64,000 nt of DNA from Mycobacteroides chelonae (GCF_016767715.1 NZ_CP050145.1:3906001-3970000); one strand, 5' to 3'. Positions 51,105 to 61,575 are shown, counted from the stretch's first letter. The notes: generated by a model from the sequence alone, not told the origin. Made by a program: numbers and translations.

Positions 51105-52319
51105 CTACCGTCCTGCTCGTACGTTGGAAAGGGGGTTCTCGTCGCACGCGCGCGATGGGGGCCGGCGAGTCAGGGTCAGCGCAACTGGGCCCGAGGCCGG
51201 GCTGCGTTTACCCTTCGAATGCGAATGGTCCCCACTGGGTTTGGGCACGACGCGATCTGCGGCCAGGGCCGCCTCGCCGTAGCCCTGTACGCATTCCGGG
51301 TCGGGTCCATCCATCGGCAAGCCGGTAAAGAACTTCGCCGCCATACAGCCGCCCCGGCAGCTGTCATAATGTCCACAGCTGCCGCACGCGCCCGCGGACT
51401 GTGGCTCGCGCAACTCGTTGAACAACTGTGAGTGCTTCCACACCTCATCAAATCCACCATCAGACACCACATTTCCGGCCATGAACCGATCGTGGATGGC
51501 AAATGGGCACGCGTAGACATCACCGACCGGATCGATCAGGCACACCACCCGGCCAGCACCGCACATGTTCAGGCCTGGCAAACCACCGGAGCCATCGCCG
51601 TACGCCGACAGGTGGAAGAAGGAATCACCCGTGAGCACCCGCTCACCATTGAGCACCAGCCAGTCGTACAACTGACGCTGCTGCGCAGGGGTGGGGTGCA
51701 GTTCGTCCCACACATCGGCACCGCGCCCAGAAGGCCGCAACCGTGTAATCCGCAGCGTTGCACCGTATTTTGCCGCCAGATCCGCGAACTCGTCGAGCTG
51801 GTCCACGTTGTGACGAGTGACCACCACCGAGATCTTGGCGTCCTTGAAGCCGGCGGCAGCCAGATTCTCCAGCGCGCGTACCGCCATGGCGAACGATCCC
51901 GCGCCGCGCACGGCGTCGTTCACCTCTGCGGTCGCGCCGTCCAGCGAGATCTGCACATCGACGTAATCGCTCGCGGCCAGCCGCGCCGCCACCTCCTCGG
52001 TGATGCGCACACCGTTGGTCGAGAACTTGACCCCTACATGGTGCTCGGTCGCATAGTCGACGAGCTCCCAAAAGTCTGAGCGCACAGTGGGTTCCCCGCC
52101 ACCAATGTTCACGTAGAACACCTGCATGCGTTCGAGCTCGTCGATGATGCCCTTGCACTGCGCGGTGGACAGCTCGCGCGGATCACGCTTGCCCGACGAT
52201 GACAGGCAGTGCACACAGGACAGGTTGCAGGCGTAGGTCAGTTCCCAGGTGAGGCAGATGGGAGCATCCAGTCCCTGTTCGAACTGATCCACCAGGCGGG
52301 GTACAGCGGGAGCGCTCAT
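51105..52319 (-). CDS. mftC: Mycofactocin radical SAM maturase MftC
   Basis: 404 residues from ATG at 52319. CxxxCxxC at Cys31, Cys35, Cys38 binds the radical SAM cluster. A SPASM-type Cys-rich region near the C-terminus (CGSCGHYDSCRGGC) holds auxiliary clusters. It decarboxylates the C-terminal Tyr of MftA and joins it to Val. Shares one base with mftB. Confidence 0.96.
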   Translation of the reverse strand: MSAPAVPRLVDQFEQGLDAPICLTWELTYACNLSCVHCLSSSGKRDPRELSTAQCKGIIDELERMQVFYVNIGGGEPTVRSDFWELVDYATEHHVGVKFSTNGVRITEEVAARLAASDYVDVQISLDGATAEVNDAVRGAGSFAMAVRALENLAAAGFKDAKISVVVTRHNVDQLDEFADLAAKYGATLRITRLRPSGRGADVWDELHPTPAQQRQLYDWLVLNGERVLTGDSFFHLSAYGDGSGGLPGLNMCGAGRVVCLIDPVGDVYACPFAIHDRFMAGNVVSDGGFDEVWKHSQLFNELREPQSAGACGSCGHYDSCRGGCMAAKFFTGLPMDGPDPECVQGYGEAALAADRVVPKPSGDHSHSKGKRSPASGPVALTLTRRPPSRACDENPLSNVRAGR

Positions 52320-52621
52320 CAAGCGTCCTCTCGGGTCACGATCATCGTCGAATCCGCCAGCACGGCCAGTGCCCGCTGGTATGCAGCGGCCTGGCCGTCT
52401 TCGACACCGGCGGCGCGCCAAGCATTCTCAGCGCTGGTGTGGTCGGGAAGCGATTGCACGATCTGCAGCAGGGTGCGGTTCTTCAGGAAGGACAGCTTGC
52501 GGGTGCCGAAGTGGTAGAGCAGCGCCCCAAACGGCTCGGGGCGCAACGACACCTGGGGGTGCAACTGCCAGGGCCGGGTCCAATCGAAACCGGAGGGCGC
52601 CTCGTCAATCATGGCGCTCAT
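52319..52621 (-). CDS. mftB: Mycofactocin precursor-binding protein MftB
   Basis: 100 residues from ATG at 52621; ATG at 52612 is an alternative start. RRE-type winged-helix fold (LHPQVSLRPEPFGALLYHFG, LSFLKNRTLLQIV). Delivers MftA to MftC. Confidence 0.93.
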   Translation of the reverse strand: MSAMIDEAPSGFDWTRPWQLHPQVSLRPEPFGALLYHFGTRKLSFLKNRTLLQIVQSLPDHTSAENAWRAAGVEDGQAAAYQRALAVLADSTMIVTREDA

Positions 52622-52635
52622 CGAGGTGGGGCGTC

Positions 52636-52740
52636 TCAGTAGACGCCGCACATCCCGTCGATCGACACCTCTTCGACCAGCGATTCCTGCACCAACTCGG
52701 TGTCGGTGGTCTGTCCGGCGACAGTGGTGGGCTCGGCCAT
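52636..52740 (-). CDS. mftA: Mycofactocin precursor peptide MftA
   Basis: 34 residues from ATG at 52740, preceded by AAGGGAG. Acidic leader followed by the fixed C-terminus IDGMCGVY. The last Val-Tyr becomes the cofactor core. First gene of the cluster and probably most highly transcribed. Confidence 0.95.
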   Translation of the reverse strand: MAEPTTVAGQTTDTELVQESLVEEVSIDGMCGVY

Positions 52741-52798
52741 CTGTTCACTCCCTTGTGAGTCTGGACTGTGGCAACGATCACGATAATAATGGCATCGA
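52741..52798. promoter_or_regulatory. Divergent mftA/mftR control region
   Basis: 58 bases between the two starts. ATAATAAT at 52783-52790 offers a -10 box in both directions: GATAAT/TAATAA toward mftR, with about ten bases to GTG 52799, and TATTAT toward mftA. AGTC-TG-GACT at 52758-52767 is a short perfect inverted repeat and a candidate MftR site. Suggestive only. Confidence 0.4.
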
Positions 52799-53440
52799 GT
52801 GCAGAAAGGGAAGAGGGTGGCAGGAAATGGCACAGTTCTCGGCATGAGTGCGCAGCCGGCGCGCGTGGGACGGCGCCCTTCGACAACCCGGGATGAGATC
52901 ACCGCAGTTGCCATGGCACTGTTCGCGCAGCGCAACTTCGACGACGTGAGCGTCGACGACATCGCCGCAGCGGCCGGTATCGCCCGGCGTACGGTGTTTC
53001 GTTACTACAGCTCCAAGAACGCAATCGTGTGGGGAGACTTCGACTCCCACCTTGAGGTGATGCGCGCACTGCTGGAGAAGACACCGGACACGGTGGATAT
53101 CAGCACGGCCCTGCGCCAGGCATTGCTGACATTCAACGACTTTCCGGCCGATGAGACCCCGCGCCACCGCATGCGGATGCGGCTGATCTTGGAAGTCCCT
53201 GCGTTACAGGCATACTCGATGCTGATGTACACCGGCTGGCGCGACGTCATCGCGCAGTTCGTGGCCGCACGCACCGGCACCGATCCCGGCACCCTCTTAC
53301 CGCAGACCGTTGCCTGGACCCTGCTCGGAGTGGCACTCGCCGCTTACGAACAATGGCTCGCCGACGAGTCCGCCACGCTCACCACACTGCTCGGCAAGGG
53401 CCTCGATGCCGCAGAGGTGGGCCTGCGCGGGCTGGACTGA
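52799..53440 (+). CDS. mftR: TetR-family regulator MftR
   Basis: 213 residues from GTG at 52799; ATG at 52844 ([14 protein letters not shown]) is an alternative start. N-terminal TetR HTH ([43 protein letters not shown]), C-terminal ligand domain. M. smegmatis MftR represses the cluster and is reported to respond to long-chain acyl-CoA. Divergent from mftA; a leaderless start is possible. Confidence 0.9.
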   Translation: MQKGKRVAGNGTVLGMSAQPARVGRRPSTTRDEITAVAMALFAQRNFDDVSVDDIAAAAGIARRTVFRYYSSKNAIVWGDFDSHLEVMRALLEKTPDTVDISTALRQALLTFNDFPADETPRHRMRMRLILEVPALQAYSMLMYTGWRDVIAQFVAARTGTDPGTLLPQTVAWTLLGVALAAYEQWLADESATLTTLLGKGLDAAEVGLRGLD

Positions 53441-53464
53441 GCTCGCGGGCGCAAGGAACAGGCG

Positions 53465-54655
53465 CTACTCCAGCACGTCGGCGATGGGCGTTCCCGCGGC
53501 GATCTTGGCCCGCATCTTCATCACCGGGCCGGCCATCCCGCAGCCGACGACGCCGGTGAGCACACCGTCGCGCTCCAGATATGCCAGGAATTTCCGGCCG
53601 TCATCGGAAATGAGATGCACGGTATCCGCGTCGCCGAGATGTCCGAGCGACTGGATCTTCACGTCGTACTGATCGCTCCAAAAGTACGGCACGGCAGCCG
53701 CATTCGCCGCCGGCTCTTGACCGAGTAAGGCGGGTACGAGCGCGCGGACTTGATCGGCGACATTGCTCCAATGCTCCACCCGGCTGGGGCGGCCGTCAGC
53801 ATCCGCCCACGCGGCGACATCGCCCAACGCCCAGACATGCGGGGTGCCGGTACGGCCCACCGCATCGCACACCACGCCGTTGTTCACCTCGACGCCCGAC
53901 CCGTCCAACCAGTCCGTGGCGGGCCGGCTCCCGATACCCAGCACGACGAGATCGGAGTCCAGGCGCGTGCCGTCGGACAAGGTGACGGACTGAACCCGCC
54001 CGTCTCCCTCGACCGCGTCTACGCCTACTCCCACCCGAACGTCTACGCCCTCATTGCGATGCAGCCGGGCAACCAGGTCGCCGAGCTGCTGTCCGATCGC
54101 CGCCAGCAGCGGAGCCGGTTGCGGTTCGACGAGAACCACATCAACTCCGTTGGCACGCAATGTGGACGCGACCTCACACCCGATGAATCCGGCCCCGACC
54201 ACCACCGCTCGCCGCGCCTTCTCGGCGTCGCCTCGCAGCGCGAAGCTGTCATCGGCGGTGCGCAGGACGTGGATGCCGTCCAGCTCGGGGAAGGCAGCGA
54301 TACGCCGGGGAACGAGGCCGGTCGCGATGACGGCCTCTCCGTACTCCAGGGTGCTGCCGTCATCCAGCGTGGCCGTCCGGGCAGCAGGGTCCAGCGCGAC
54401 CACCTTGGCACCGAGTCGCAGCTCAATCTGCTTCTCGTCGTAAAACTCTCGCGGCTTGAGCACTACCGCATCGATTGTCTTCTCCGCGTCCCGCAAGACG
54501 TCCTTGGACAGCGGCGGACGGTCGTAGGGCAAGTGCGCCTCGCTGCTCACGATGGTGATCGGCCCGGAGAACTCGGCGCGGCGTAACTGTTCGGCGGTTC
54601 GTACCGCCCCCAGCCCGCCGCCGATGATCAGTACCCCTCGATCCGCATCGCTCAT
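53465..54655 (-). CDS. FAD-dependent ferredoxin-reductase-like oxidoreductase
   Basis: 396 residues from ATG at 54655. FAD motif GGGLGAVRTAEQLRR, NAD motif VVGAGFIGCEVASTLR, and WALGDVAAWAD before the C-terminal domain. Rubredoxin/ferredoxin reductase class, as with Rv0688 beside the M. tuberculosis mft genes. May feed electrons from NADH to a ferredoxin or P450. Convergent with mftR, 24 bases apart. Confidence 0.87.
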   Translation of the reverse strand: MSDADRGVLIIGGGLGAVRTAEQLRRAEFSGPITIVSSEAHLPYDRPPLSKDVLRDAEKTIDAVVLKPREFYDEKQIELRLGAKVVALDPAARTATLDDGSTLEYGEAVIATGLVPRRIAAFPELDGIHVLRTADDSFALRGDAEKARRAVVVGAGFIGCEVASTLRANGVDVVLVEPQPAPLLAAIGQQLGDLVARLHRNEGVDVRVGVGVDAVEGDGRVQSVTLSDGTRLDSDLVVLGIGSRPATDWLDGSGVEVNNGVVCDAVGRTGTPHVWALGDVAAWADADGRPSRVEHWSNVADQVRALVPALLGQEPAANAAAVPYFWSDQYDVKIQSLGHLGDADTVHLISDDGRKFLAYLERDGVLTGVVGCGMAGPVMKMRAKIAAGTPIADVLE

Positions 54656-54711
54656 GGGTTTCTTCTTACACGACTGGACACGGGCAATGTCAGGCCTATC
54701 GCCCCTGCCTC

Positions 54712-55164
54712 TTACCCCTGGACCTGCGCCCGGTCCACCAGGTTGGAAAGCACCACGATGCTCTCGGTGCGGTCGATGTCCCCACTGGCACGGATGCGTT
54801 CCAGCGCACGCTCGAGGTGCTGGATATCGCGTGCCAGCACCCGCAACATCGCATCGGAGGTTCCGGTCACCGTCGCGGCACTGACGACCTCGGGAATGTC
54901 GATCCATGCCCGCCGCAAGGCTTCCGGCGTGATGGTGCCCTGGCAGTACACCTGGACGTAGGCCTCGGTGTTCCAGCCCACGGCAGCGCGATCCACCACG
55001 GTGGTGAACCCCTTGATCACCCCCGTCGCAACCAGCCGGTCGACACGACGCTTGACCGCGGGGGCCGACAGGTTGACCTCCTCACCGATCTCGGCGTACG
55101 TCGCCCGAGCATTGCGCATCAACAGCGTCACAATCCGCTCATCGGTGGCATCGAGCTCGGCCAT
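54712..55164 (-). CDS. Lrp/AsnC-family regulator
   Basis: 150 residues. Asn/Lrp HTH (RNARATYAEIGEEVNLSAPAVKRRVDRLVATGVI) then the RAM ligand domain (AYVQVYCQGTI). GGAGGAGG about eight bases upstream. Divergent from ddaH-rocD-rocE, which it most likely regulates in response to an amino acid such as arginine or ornithine, as with Rv2324 in M. tuberculosis. Confidence 0.9.
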   Translation of the reverse strand: MAELDATDERIVTLLMRNARATYAEIGEEVNLSAPAVKRRVDRLVATGVIKGFTTVVDRAAVGWNTEAYVQVYCQGTITPEALRRAWIDIPEVVSAATVTGTSDAMLRVLARDIQHLERALERIRASGDIDRTESIVVLSNLVDRAQVQG

Positions 55165-55287
55165 TCACGTTCCTCCTCCGGCAACCTTGCTCAGTTCTGC
55201 AATAGAATGCCAAATTCACAGCCTGGACGCAATGAATCGCGGTGACTCAGACAACGTATAGAGATTGATTGCGGAAATTGCCTCTCC

Positions 55288-55293
55288 TACGCT
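55288..55293 (+). promoter_or_regulatory. Candidate -10 box for leaderless ddaH
   Basis: TACGCT, six bases before the ATG at 55300. The 135-base gap to asnC contains AT-richer stretches (55195-55285) suited to Lrp-type binding. Confidence 0.5.
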
Positions 55294-55299
55294 CAGCGC

Positions 55300-56157
55300 A
55301 TGACCGTTGTGCACGAGGGTGGACACCCGGCCGGCTCCCCCATCCAACAGCCAGACAGAACACCGACGACGCGTCACTACGTGATGGTGCCGCCGACGTA
55401 CTACACCGTGGAATACGCGATCAATCCCTGGATGGACATATCCAACCCGGTCGATCCGACGTTGGCCACCGCCCAGTGGGATACGTTGCGCGCCACCTAC
55501 GAACGCCTGGGCCACACGGTGGACATCCTGCCTCCCGTAGCGGGCCTACCGGACATGGTCTACGCGGCCAACGGCGGAGTCGTGCTGCGGGGCAACGCCG
55601 TTGTCGCACGGTTCACCCACCGCGAACGCGCCGGCGAATCCGCCGCACATGCCGAATGGATGCGTGTGCACGGACTGCGCGCCATGCATACCCGGTACAC
55701 CAATGAGGGCCAGGGCGACTTCCTGCTGGCGGGCGACGTCATGTTGGCCGGCACGGGTTTCCGCACCGACGTCCGGTCTCATGTGGAAGTGGCGCGAATG
55801 CTCGACATTCCCGTGGTAACACTGGAGCTCGTCGATCCGCGGTTCTATCACCTGGATACCGCGCTGGCCGTACTGGATCCGCAGACCGTGGCGTACTACC
55901 CGCAGGCGTTCAGTGAGGCCTCGCAAGCCCGGCTGCAGTTCATGTACCCCAACGCGATCATCGCCAGCTCGACCGACGCCTACGTGCTCGGGATGAACGC
56001 GGTGTCCGACGGTCGCCACGTCATGCTGCCCGCCACCGCGACCGGATTCGCCGAACAACTCCGCACCGCCGGATTCGAACCGATCGGTATCGATCTCTCC
56101 GAGCTTCTCAAGGGTGGCGGTTCGGTGAAATGCTGCACGCTGGAGCTGCACTCGTGA
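55300..56157 (+). CDS. ddaH: Dimethylargininase-like amidinotransferase-fold hydrolase
   Basis: 285 residues. Arginine-modifying pentein fold: PDMVYAANGGVVL with the substrate Asp, the His in FYHLDTALAVLD, and the catalytic Cys in GGGSVKCCTLEL near 278. Hydrolyses dimethylarginine or a related guanidino compound to citrulline/ornithine-type products. rocD overlaps its stop by four bases (GTGA). Confidence 0.87.
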   Translation: MTVVHEGGHPAGSPIQQPDRTPTTRHYVMVPPTYYTVEYAINPWMDISNPVDPTLATAQWDTLRATYERLGHTVDILPPVAGLPDMVYAANGGVVLRGNAVVARFTHRERAGESAAHAEWMRVHGLRAMHTRYTNEGQGDFLLAGDVMLAGTGFRTDVRSHVEVARMLDIPVVTLELVDPRFYHLDTALAVLDPQTVAYYPQAFSEASQARLQFMYPNAIIASSTDAYVLGMNAVSDGRHVMLPATATGFAEQLRTAGFEPIGIDLSELLKGGGSVKCCTLELHS

Positions 56158-57398
56158 CCGTCACGGAGGCCCCCGGCATGTCACCCGACTCATACAAGAG
56201 CGCCGAATACATCGAGTTGGCCGAGCAGTACGGCGCACACAACTATGCGCCGCTACCGGTCGTCGCCCACCGCGCCGAGGGCGCGTGGATCGAAGACGTG
56301 GACGGCAAGCGCTATCTGGATTGTCTGGCCGCCTACTCGGCGGTGAACTTCGGCCACGGCAACCCCGAGATTCTCGCGGCCGCCCACGCTCAGCTCGACA
56401 CGGTGACCCTGGTAAGCCGGGCATTTCATTCGGATCGTCTCGGCAGGTTCTGTCGCGACCTCGCCCGCCTCTGCGGCAAGGGCATGGTGCTGCCGATGAA
56501 CACCGGGGCCGAGGCGGTGGAAAGTGGCATCAAGGTCGCCCGTAAATGGGGCACCGACGTCAAGGGAGTGCCCGCCGGACAGGCCAACATCGTGGTGGCT
56601 CACAACAACTTCCACGGCCGGACCATCAGCATCGTAAGTTTCTCCTCCGACGAGACGGCGCGCGGCGGATTTGGCCCGTTCACACCCGGCTTCCGCATGG
56701 TGCCGTTCGGCGACATCGCTGCGCTGGCACGGGCGATCGACGACAACACCGTCGCCGTCCTGCTCGAACCGGTTCAGGGCGAGGCCGGCATCATCATTCC
56801 GCCCGACGACTACCTGCCCGCGGTCCGCGCAATGTGCACCGAGAACAATGTGCTGTTCATCGCCGACGAGATCCAGGCCGGGCTCGCGCGCACCGGCAAG
56901 ATGTTCGCGTGTGACCACTGGAACGTGGTCCCGGACGTCTACCTACTGGGTAAGGCGCTGGGCGGTGGCGTGGTCCCTGTCTCCGCCGTGGTCGCCGACG
57001 TCGACGTGCTTGGCGTGCTGCATCCAGGCGAACACGGCTCCACCTTCGGTGGAAATCCGTTGGCCGCAGCCATCGGATCGACAGTCGTGGCAATCCTCGA
57101 GCGTGGTGAGTTCCAGCGGCGGGCGGCGGTTCACGGTGGGCATCTGCGACGACGCCTGGATGCTCTGATCGGCCACGGCGTCACCGAGGTGCGTTCACTG
57201 GGGCTGTGGGCCGGGGTCGACATCGATCCGAATCTGGCAACCGGAAGACAAATCAGTCTGCGCATGGCAGAGTGTGGCGTCTTAGTGAAGGACACGCATG
57301 GCGCGACTCTCCGGTTTGCACCACCCCTTGTCATCACCGAGGACGAAATCGATTGGGCAATAGGCCAGTTCGCTGATGCGCTGGCCAAAAGCCGGTAG
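56154..57398 (+). CDS. rocD: Ornithine aminotransferase
   Basis: 414 residues from GTG at 56154. PLP type III aminotransferase: NTGAEAVESGIKVAR, GRTISIVSFS, and the PLP Lys in LLGKALGGG. Converts ornithine to glutamate semialdehyde. A single intact gene, whereas M. tuberculosis H37Rv has it split into rocD1 and rocD2. Confidence 0.94.
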   Translation: MTVTEAPGMSPDSYKSAEYIELAEQYGAHNYAPLPVVAHRAEGAWIEDVDGKRYLDCLAAYSAVNFGHGNPEILAAAHAQLDTVTLVSRAFHSDRLGRFCRDLARLCGKGMVLPMNTGAEAVESGIKVARKWGTDVKGVPAGQANIVVAHNNFHGRTISIVSFSSDETARGGFGPFTPGFRMVPFGDIAALARAIDDNTVAVLLEPVQGEAGIIIPPDDYLPAVRAMCTENNVLFIADEIQAGLARTGKMFACDHWNVVPDVYLLGKALGGGVVPVSAVVADVDVLGVLHPGEHGSTFGGNPLAAAIGSTVVAILERGEFQRRAAVHGGHLRRRLDALIGHGVTEVRSLGLWAGVDIDPNLATGRQISLRMAECGVLVKDTHGATLRFAPPLVITEDEIDWAIGQFADALAKSR

Positions 57399-57423
57399 GT
57401 TTCGCCCGGCCCCAGGAGGCACA

Positions 57424-58899
57424 ATGGCACCCTCGTCACCCAGCCTTGCCCAGCAGCTGCTGCGGCGCCGTCCCACGTCGGGGGCTCCCACTGCCCACGG
57501 CGCCGGCGGGCATCTGAGGCAATCGATGGGGACATTCCAACTCACCATGATCGGCGTCGGCGCCACGGTGGGCACCGGCATCTTCTTCATCTTGGCCGAA
57601 TCCGTGCCCAAGGCAGGCCCCGCGGTGATGGCCTCGTTCCTGGTCGCTGGTCTCGCCGCAGGACTGGCAGCGCTCTGCTATGCCGAGTTGGCCTCCGCGG
57701 TACCGGTATCGGGTTCCTCGTTCTCCTACGCGTACACCACGTTGGGCGAGCTGGCAGCGATGGTGGTGGCCGCCTGTCTGCTGCTGGAGTACGGCGTATC
57801 AGCGGCCGCGGTCGCGGTGGGCTGGAGCCAGTACCTCGACAAGCTTCTGGTCAATGTCTTCGGATCGCATCTGCCGCACGCGATCAGCGCCGCCCCCTGG
57901 GACAACGTCGATCCGGGAGTGCCGCATGCCTGGCTCAACCTGCCGGCCGTGGTCCTGATTGTCATGTGCGCGATCCTGCTCATCCGTGGAACCAGTGAGT
58001 CCGCGCTCGTGAACACGGTCATGGTGCTGCTCAAACTCGCCGTTCTGACGGTCTTCGCGATCATCGCGTTCACCGCGTTTCAGGCGGGTAACTTCTCCGA
58101 CTTCGCGCCGTTCGGCGTCAGCGGTATCGGCGCCGCAGCCGGAACGATCTTCTTCACCTATGTCGGGTTGGACACGGTGTCCACCGCCGGCGAGGAAGTG
58201 AAGGACCCGCAACGCACGATGCCGCGCGCGCTCATCGCCGCACTCCTCATCGTCACCGCCTTCTACCTCGTGGTCGCCCTTGCCGCACTCGGCGCACAGC
58301 CGTGGCGGGAGTTCGAGGGACAGTCCGCCGGCCTGGCCCTGATTCTGGACAAGGTCACCGGAAGTACCTCTGCCAGTACCTTCCTCGCGGTCGGCGCGGT
58401 CATTTCGATCTTCTCGATCACCCTGGTCTCGATGTACGGCCAGACCCGCATCCTGTTCGCCATCGGCCGCGACGGCCTGCTGCCCTCGGTCTTCGCGCAG
58501 GTCAATCCCCGCACGCTGACACCGGTGAACAACACGATCATCGTCGCGATCGTCGTGGGCCTCATGGCCGCCTTCGTACCGCTGAACAGCCTCGCGAACA
58601 TGGTGTCGATCGGCACCCTCACCGCGTTCATCGTGGTGTCGATCGGTGTCATCATCCTGCGGATCCGAGAACCCGAGCTGCCGCGCGCCTTCCGTGTTCC
58701 CGGCTACCCGGTCACTCCGGTTCTGTCCGTGATTGCCTGCGGCTACATCCTGTTCAGCCTGCCCTGGGTCACCTGGATCGCGTTCGGGTCATGGGTTGCC
58801 GTGGTGCTGGTGTTCTACCTGGTGTGGGGACGGCACCACAGCGCGCTGAACGACGCACCCAACGACCCAGCCGAACTGCCCGAGAAGGAACCGGTATGA
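57424..58899 (+). CDS. rocE: Amino acid permease RocE-like
   Basis: 491 residues from ATG at 57424, with AGGAGG five bases upstream. APC cationic amino acid transporter type, about twelve helices: GVGATVGTGIFFI, SFSYAYTTLGELAAMVV and the FFTYVGLDTVSTAGEEVKDPQ segment. Probably takes up arginine or ornithine for the enzymes upstream. Confidence 0.9.
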   Translation: MAPSSPSLAQQLLRRRPTSGAPTAHGAGGHLRQSMGTFQLTMIGVGATVGTGIFFILAESVPKAGPAVMASFLVAGLAAGLAALCYAELASAVPVSGSSFSYAYTTLGELAAMVVAACLLLEYGVSAAAVAVGWSQYLDKLLVNVFGSHLPHAISAAPWDNVDPGVPHAWLNLPAVVLIVMCAILLIRGTSESALVNTVMVLLKLAVLTVFAIIAFTAFQAGNFSDFAPFGVSGIGAAAGTIFFTYVGLDTVSTAGEEVKDPQRTMPRALIAALLIVTAFYLVVALAALGAQPWREFEGQSAGLALILDKVTGSTSASTFLAVGAVISIFSITLVSMYGQTRILFAIGRDGLLPSVFAQVNPRTLTPVNNTIIVAIVVGLMAAFVPLNSLANMVSIGTLTAFIVVSIGVIILRIREPELPRAFRVPGYPVTPVLSVIACGYILFSLPWVTWIAFGSWVAVVLVFYLVWGRHHSALNDAPNDPAELPEKEPV

Positions 58900-59777
58900 C
58901 CGTCGTCGTCGGATATCTCTCGGGCAAGGGCGGCAAGGGCGCCCTGCACCTGGCTGTCGAATCTGCCCGCGTTCTGGAGACCTCCCTGACAGTCACCACC
59001 GTGGTACCGAAGCCGTGGACCACACTGTCGAAAGCCAAGATCGACGCCGAGTACGCGCAATGGGCTCAGAAGCTCTCCGACGATTCGAAGTCCGAGGCCG
59101 CTGCGTATCTTGAAAAGATCAGCGCCGGAATCGATGTCACATTCCACAACGTGGCTCATCGCTCGGTGTCCGGCGGGCTGCTGGAAGCGGTGGAGGACTC
59201 TGACGCGGATGTACTCGTCGTGGGCTCCGCCTCGGAAGGAAGCCTCGGGCAAGTGGTGCTGGGCTCGACCGGGGACCGGCTGTTGCACTCCTCCCCCGTC
59301 CCCCTGGCCATCAGCCCCCGCGGTTACCGCGGTTCGAAGGCCGGCACGGTCAGCCGGGTCACCTGCGGATACCCGGGCACAGAGGATGCGGTTGACGTTG
59401 TACACCAAGCGGTTCGGCTGACACAACGTCTGCACGCGCCGCTGCGCGTGGTCACCTTCGCCGTACGCGGCCGCACCATGCTGACGGCCGGGGTGGGCCC
59501 CGAGGCCGAGGACGCGGTGCTCGCCAGCTGGGTCGCCCAGTCCGAAGAGGCGCTGGCCGGACTGCGTCAGGACGGAGTGATCGAATCCGAGGTCGAGCTC
59601 AAGGTCGTCACCGGCGACAGCTGGGACGACGCCTTGGACAACGCCGAGTGGCTCGACGGCGAGCTATTGGTGCTCGGCAGCCGCCCCCACAGCACGGTTG
59701 CCCGCGTCTTCCTGGGGTCCCGCGCAACCAAGATCGTCAGGCACAGCCCGGTTCCCGTCGTGGTGATGCCGGGCTAG
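58896..59777 (+). CDS. Tandem universal stress protein
   Basis: 293 residues from ATG at 58896, overlapping the rocE stop (ATGA). Two USP domains, each ending in the ATP-binding G-2x-G-9x-G(S/T) motif (VVGSASEGSLGQVVLGS and VLGSRPHSTVARVFLGS). Linked to the catabolic operon, so possibly a nucleotide-sensing partner of the permease. Confidence 0.9.
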   Translation: MTVVVGYLSGKGGKGALHLAVESARVLETSLTVTTVVPKPWTTLSKAKIDAEYAQWAQKLSDDSKSEAAAYLEKISAGIDVTFHNVAHRSVSGGLLEAVEDSDADVLVVGSASEGSLGQVVLGSTGDRLLHSSPVPLAISPRGYRGSKAGTVSRVTCGYPGTEDAVDVVHQAVRLTQRLHAPLRVVTFAVRGRTMLTAGVGPEAEDAVLASWVAQSEEALAGLRQDGVIESEVELKVVTGDSWDDALDNAEWLDGELLVLGSRPHSTVARVFLGSRATKIVRHSPVPVVVMPG

Positions 59778-59784
59778 AGCTGTC

Positions 59785-60633
<849 letters not shown>

Positions 60634-60765
60634 CTAGCAGCAGCACTAGAACGTGTTCCAGATTCAGGACCGCTCAGCGGACAAATGAACACTGTCATCA
60701 GGAAGCGTGAACCACCGCAAGGCGATCGAGGTGCACGCCACCATCCCCTGGGCCGCGCCATCGGC

Positions 60766-61575
60766 CTAGAGATCGGCGAGGATCTCCGCACGTTTGGTGT
60801 TGTATTCCGCTTCGGACACCAGTGATGCCAGCTTCAACCGATCGAGCTCGGCAAGCCGGTCGGATACGGAGCCACCGGGGCCAGGCTCGGCCGACGAGGC
60901 CCGCTCAGCTCCCTCCGTCTTGCGCAGAATGGCGTCAATCTGTTGGCGGACAACCGGATTAGAACGGATGTCCACCACTCCATCGGTGCCAATGCCGTTG
61001 GCCTTGAGAACCTTCATGATCTCGAAGAGTGGGCCGGCCTGGCCGGTCAGGTCATACTCGCGGCCCTGCGACGAGCTGGTGAACTTGGCCGGTACCTGAC
61101 CGCTGAGTAACGCGGTGCGCTGCCAATCGATCTGAAACTGCTCGGTGCCGGGCGCGACGAGCACAACGAGCTTGCCGCGCGAGAGGGCAGGTACCTGCAG
61201 CACCGACACCCGGGTCCTCGTCTCGGCGCGGAACGGGGCGATCCCGTCCCCGTGCACCTGAAGCGTCAGCTTGATGACCGGCTGATCGTTGACCCTCATG
61301 CCGGTCTCATTGGCCGCAATTACGTCGGCAAGCGCGAGAATTCCGTTGGCCTCCAACAGCTTACGCGCCTCATCGGCTCGAGTGAAGACCAGCGTCAGCA
61401 CGAACGCCAACACCACGATCCCAATGGTGATACCGACGCCGCTGTACAGCATCCAACTCGTCGCGGGTTGGTCGATCACGTAATACATCACGATGAATAT
61501 CGGCCCGACGATCCCGCAGATCAACGAGAAGGCCAGGATTTTCAGAAAGCGTCCGACCACGTTCATGGCGCTCAT
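60766..61575 (-). CDS. SHOCT-domain membrane protein
   Basis: 269 residues from ATG at 61575 (AGGTGG upstream; ATG at 61578 and 61566 are alternatives). Two hydrophobic helices at about 8-30 and 37-60, then a soluble beta-rich domain and a C-terminal SHOCT segment (LAELDRLKLASLVSEAEYNTKRAEIL). Function unknown. Divergent from the mpaB-like gene. Confidence 0.75.
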   Translation of the reverse strand: MSAMNVVGRFLKILAFSLICGIVGPIFIVMYYVIDQPATSWMLYSGVGITIGIVVLAFVLTLVFTRADEARKLLEANGILALADVIAANETGMRVNDQPVIKLTLQVHGDGIAPFRAETRTRVSVLQVPALSRGKLVVLVAPGTEQFQIDWQRTALLSGQVPAKFTSSSQGREYDLTGQAGPLFEIMKVLKANGIGTDGVVDIRSNPVVRQQIDAILRKTEGAERASSAEPGPGGSVSDRLAELDRLKLASLVSEAEYNTKRAEILADL

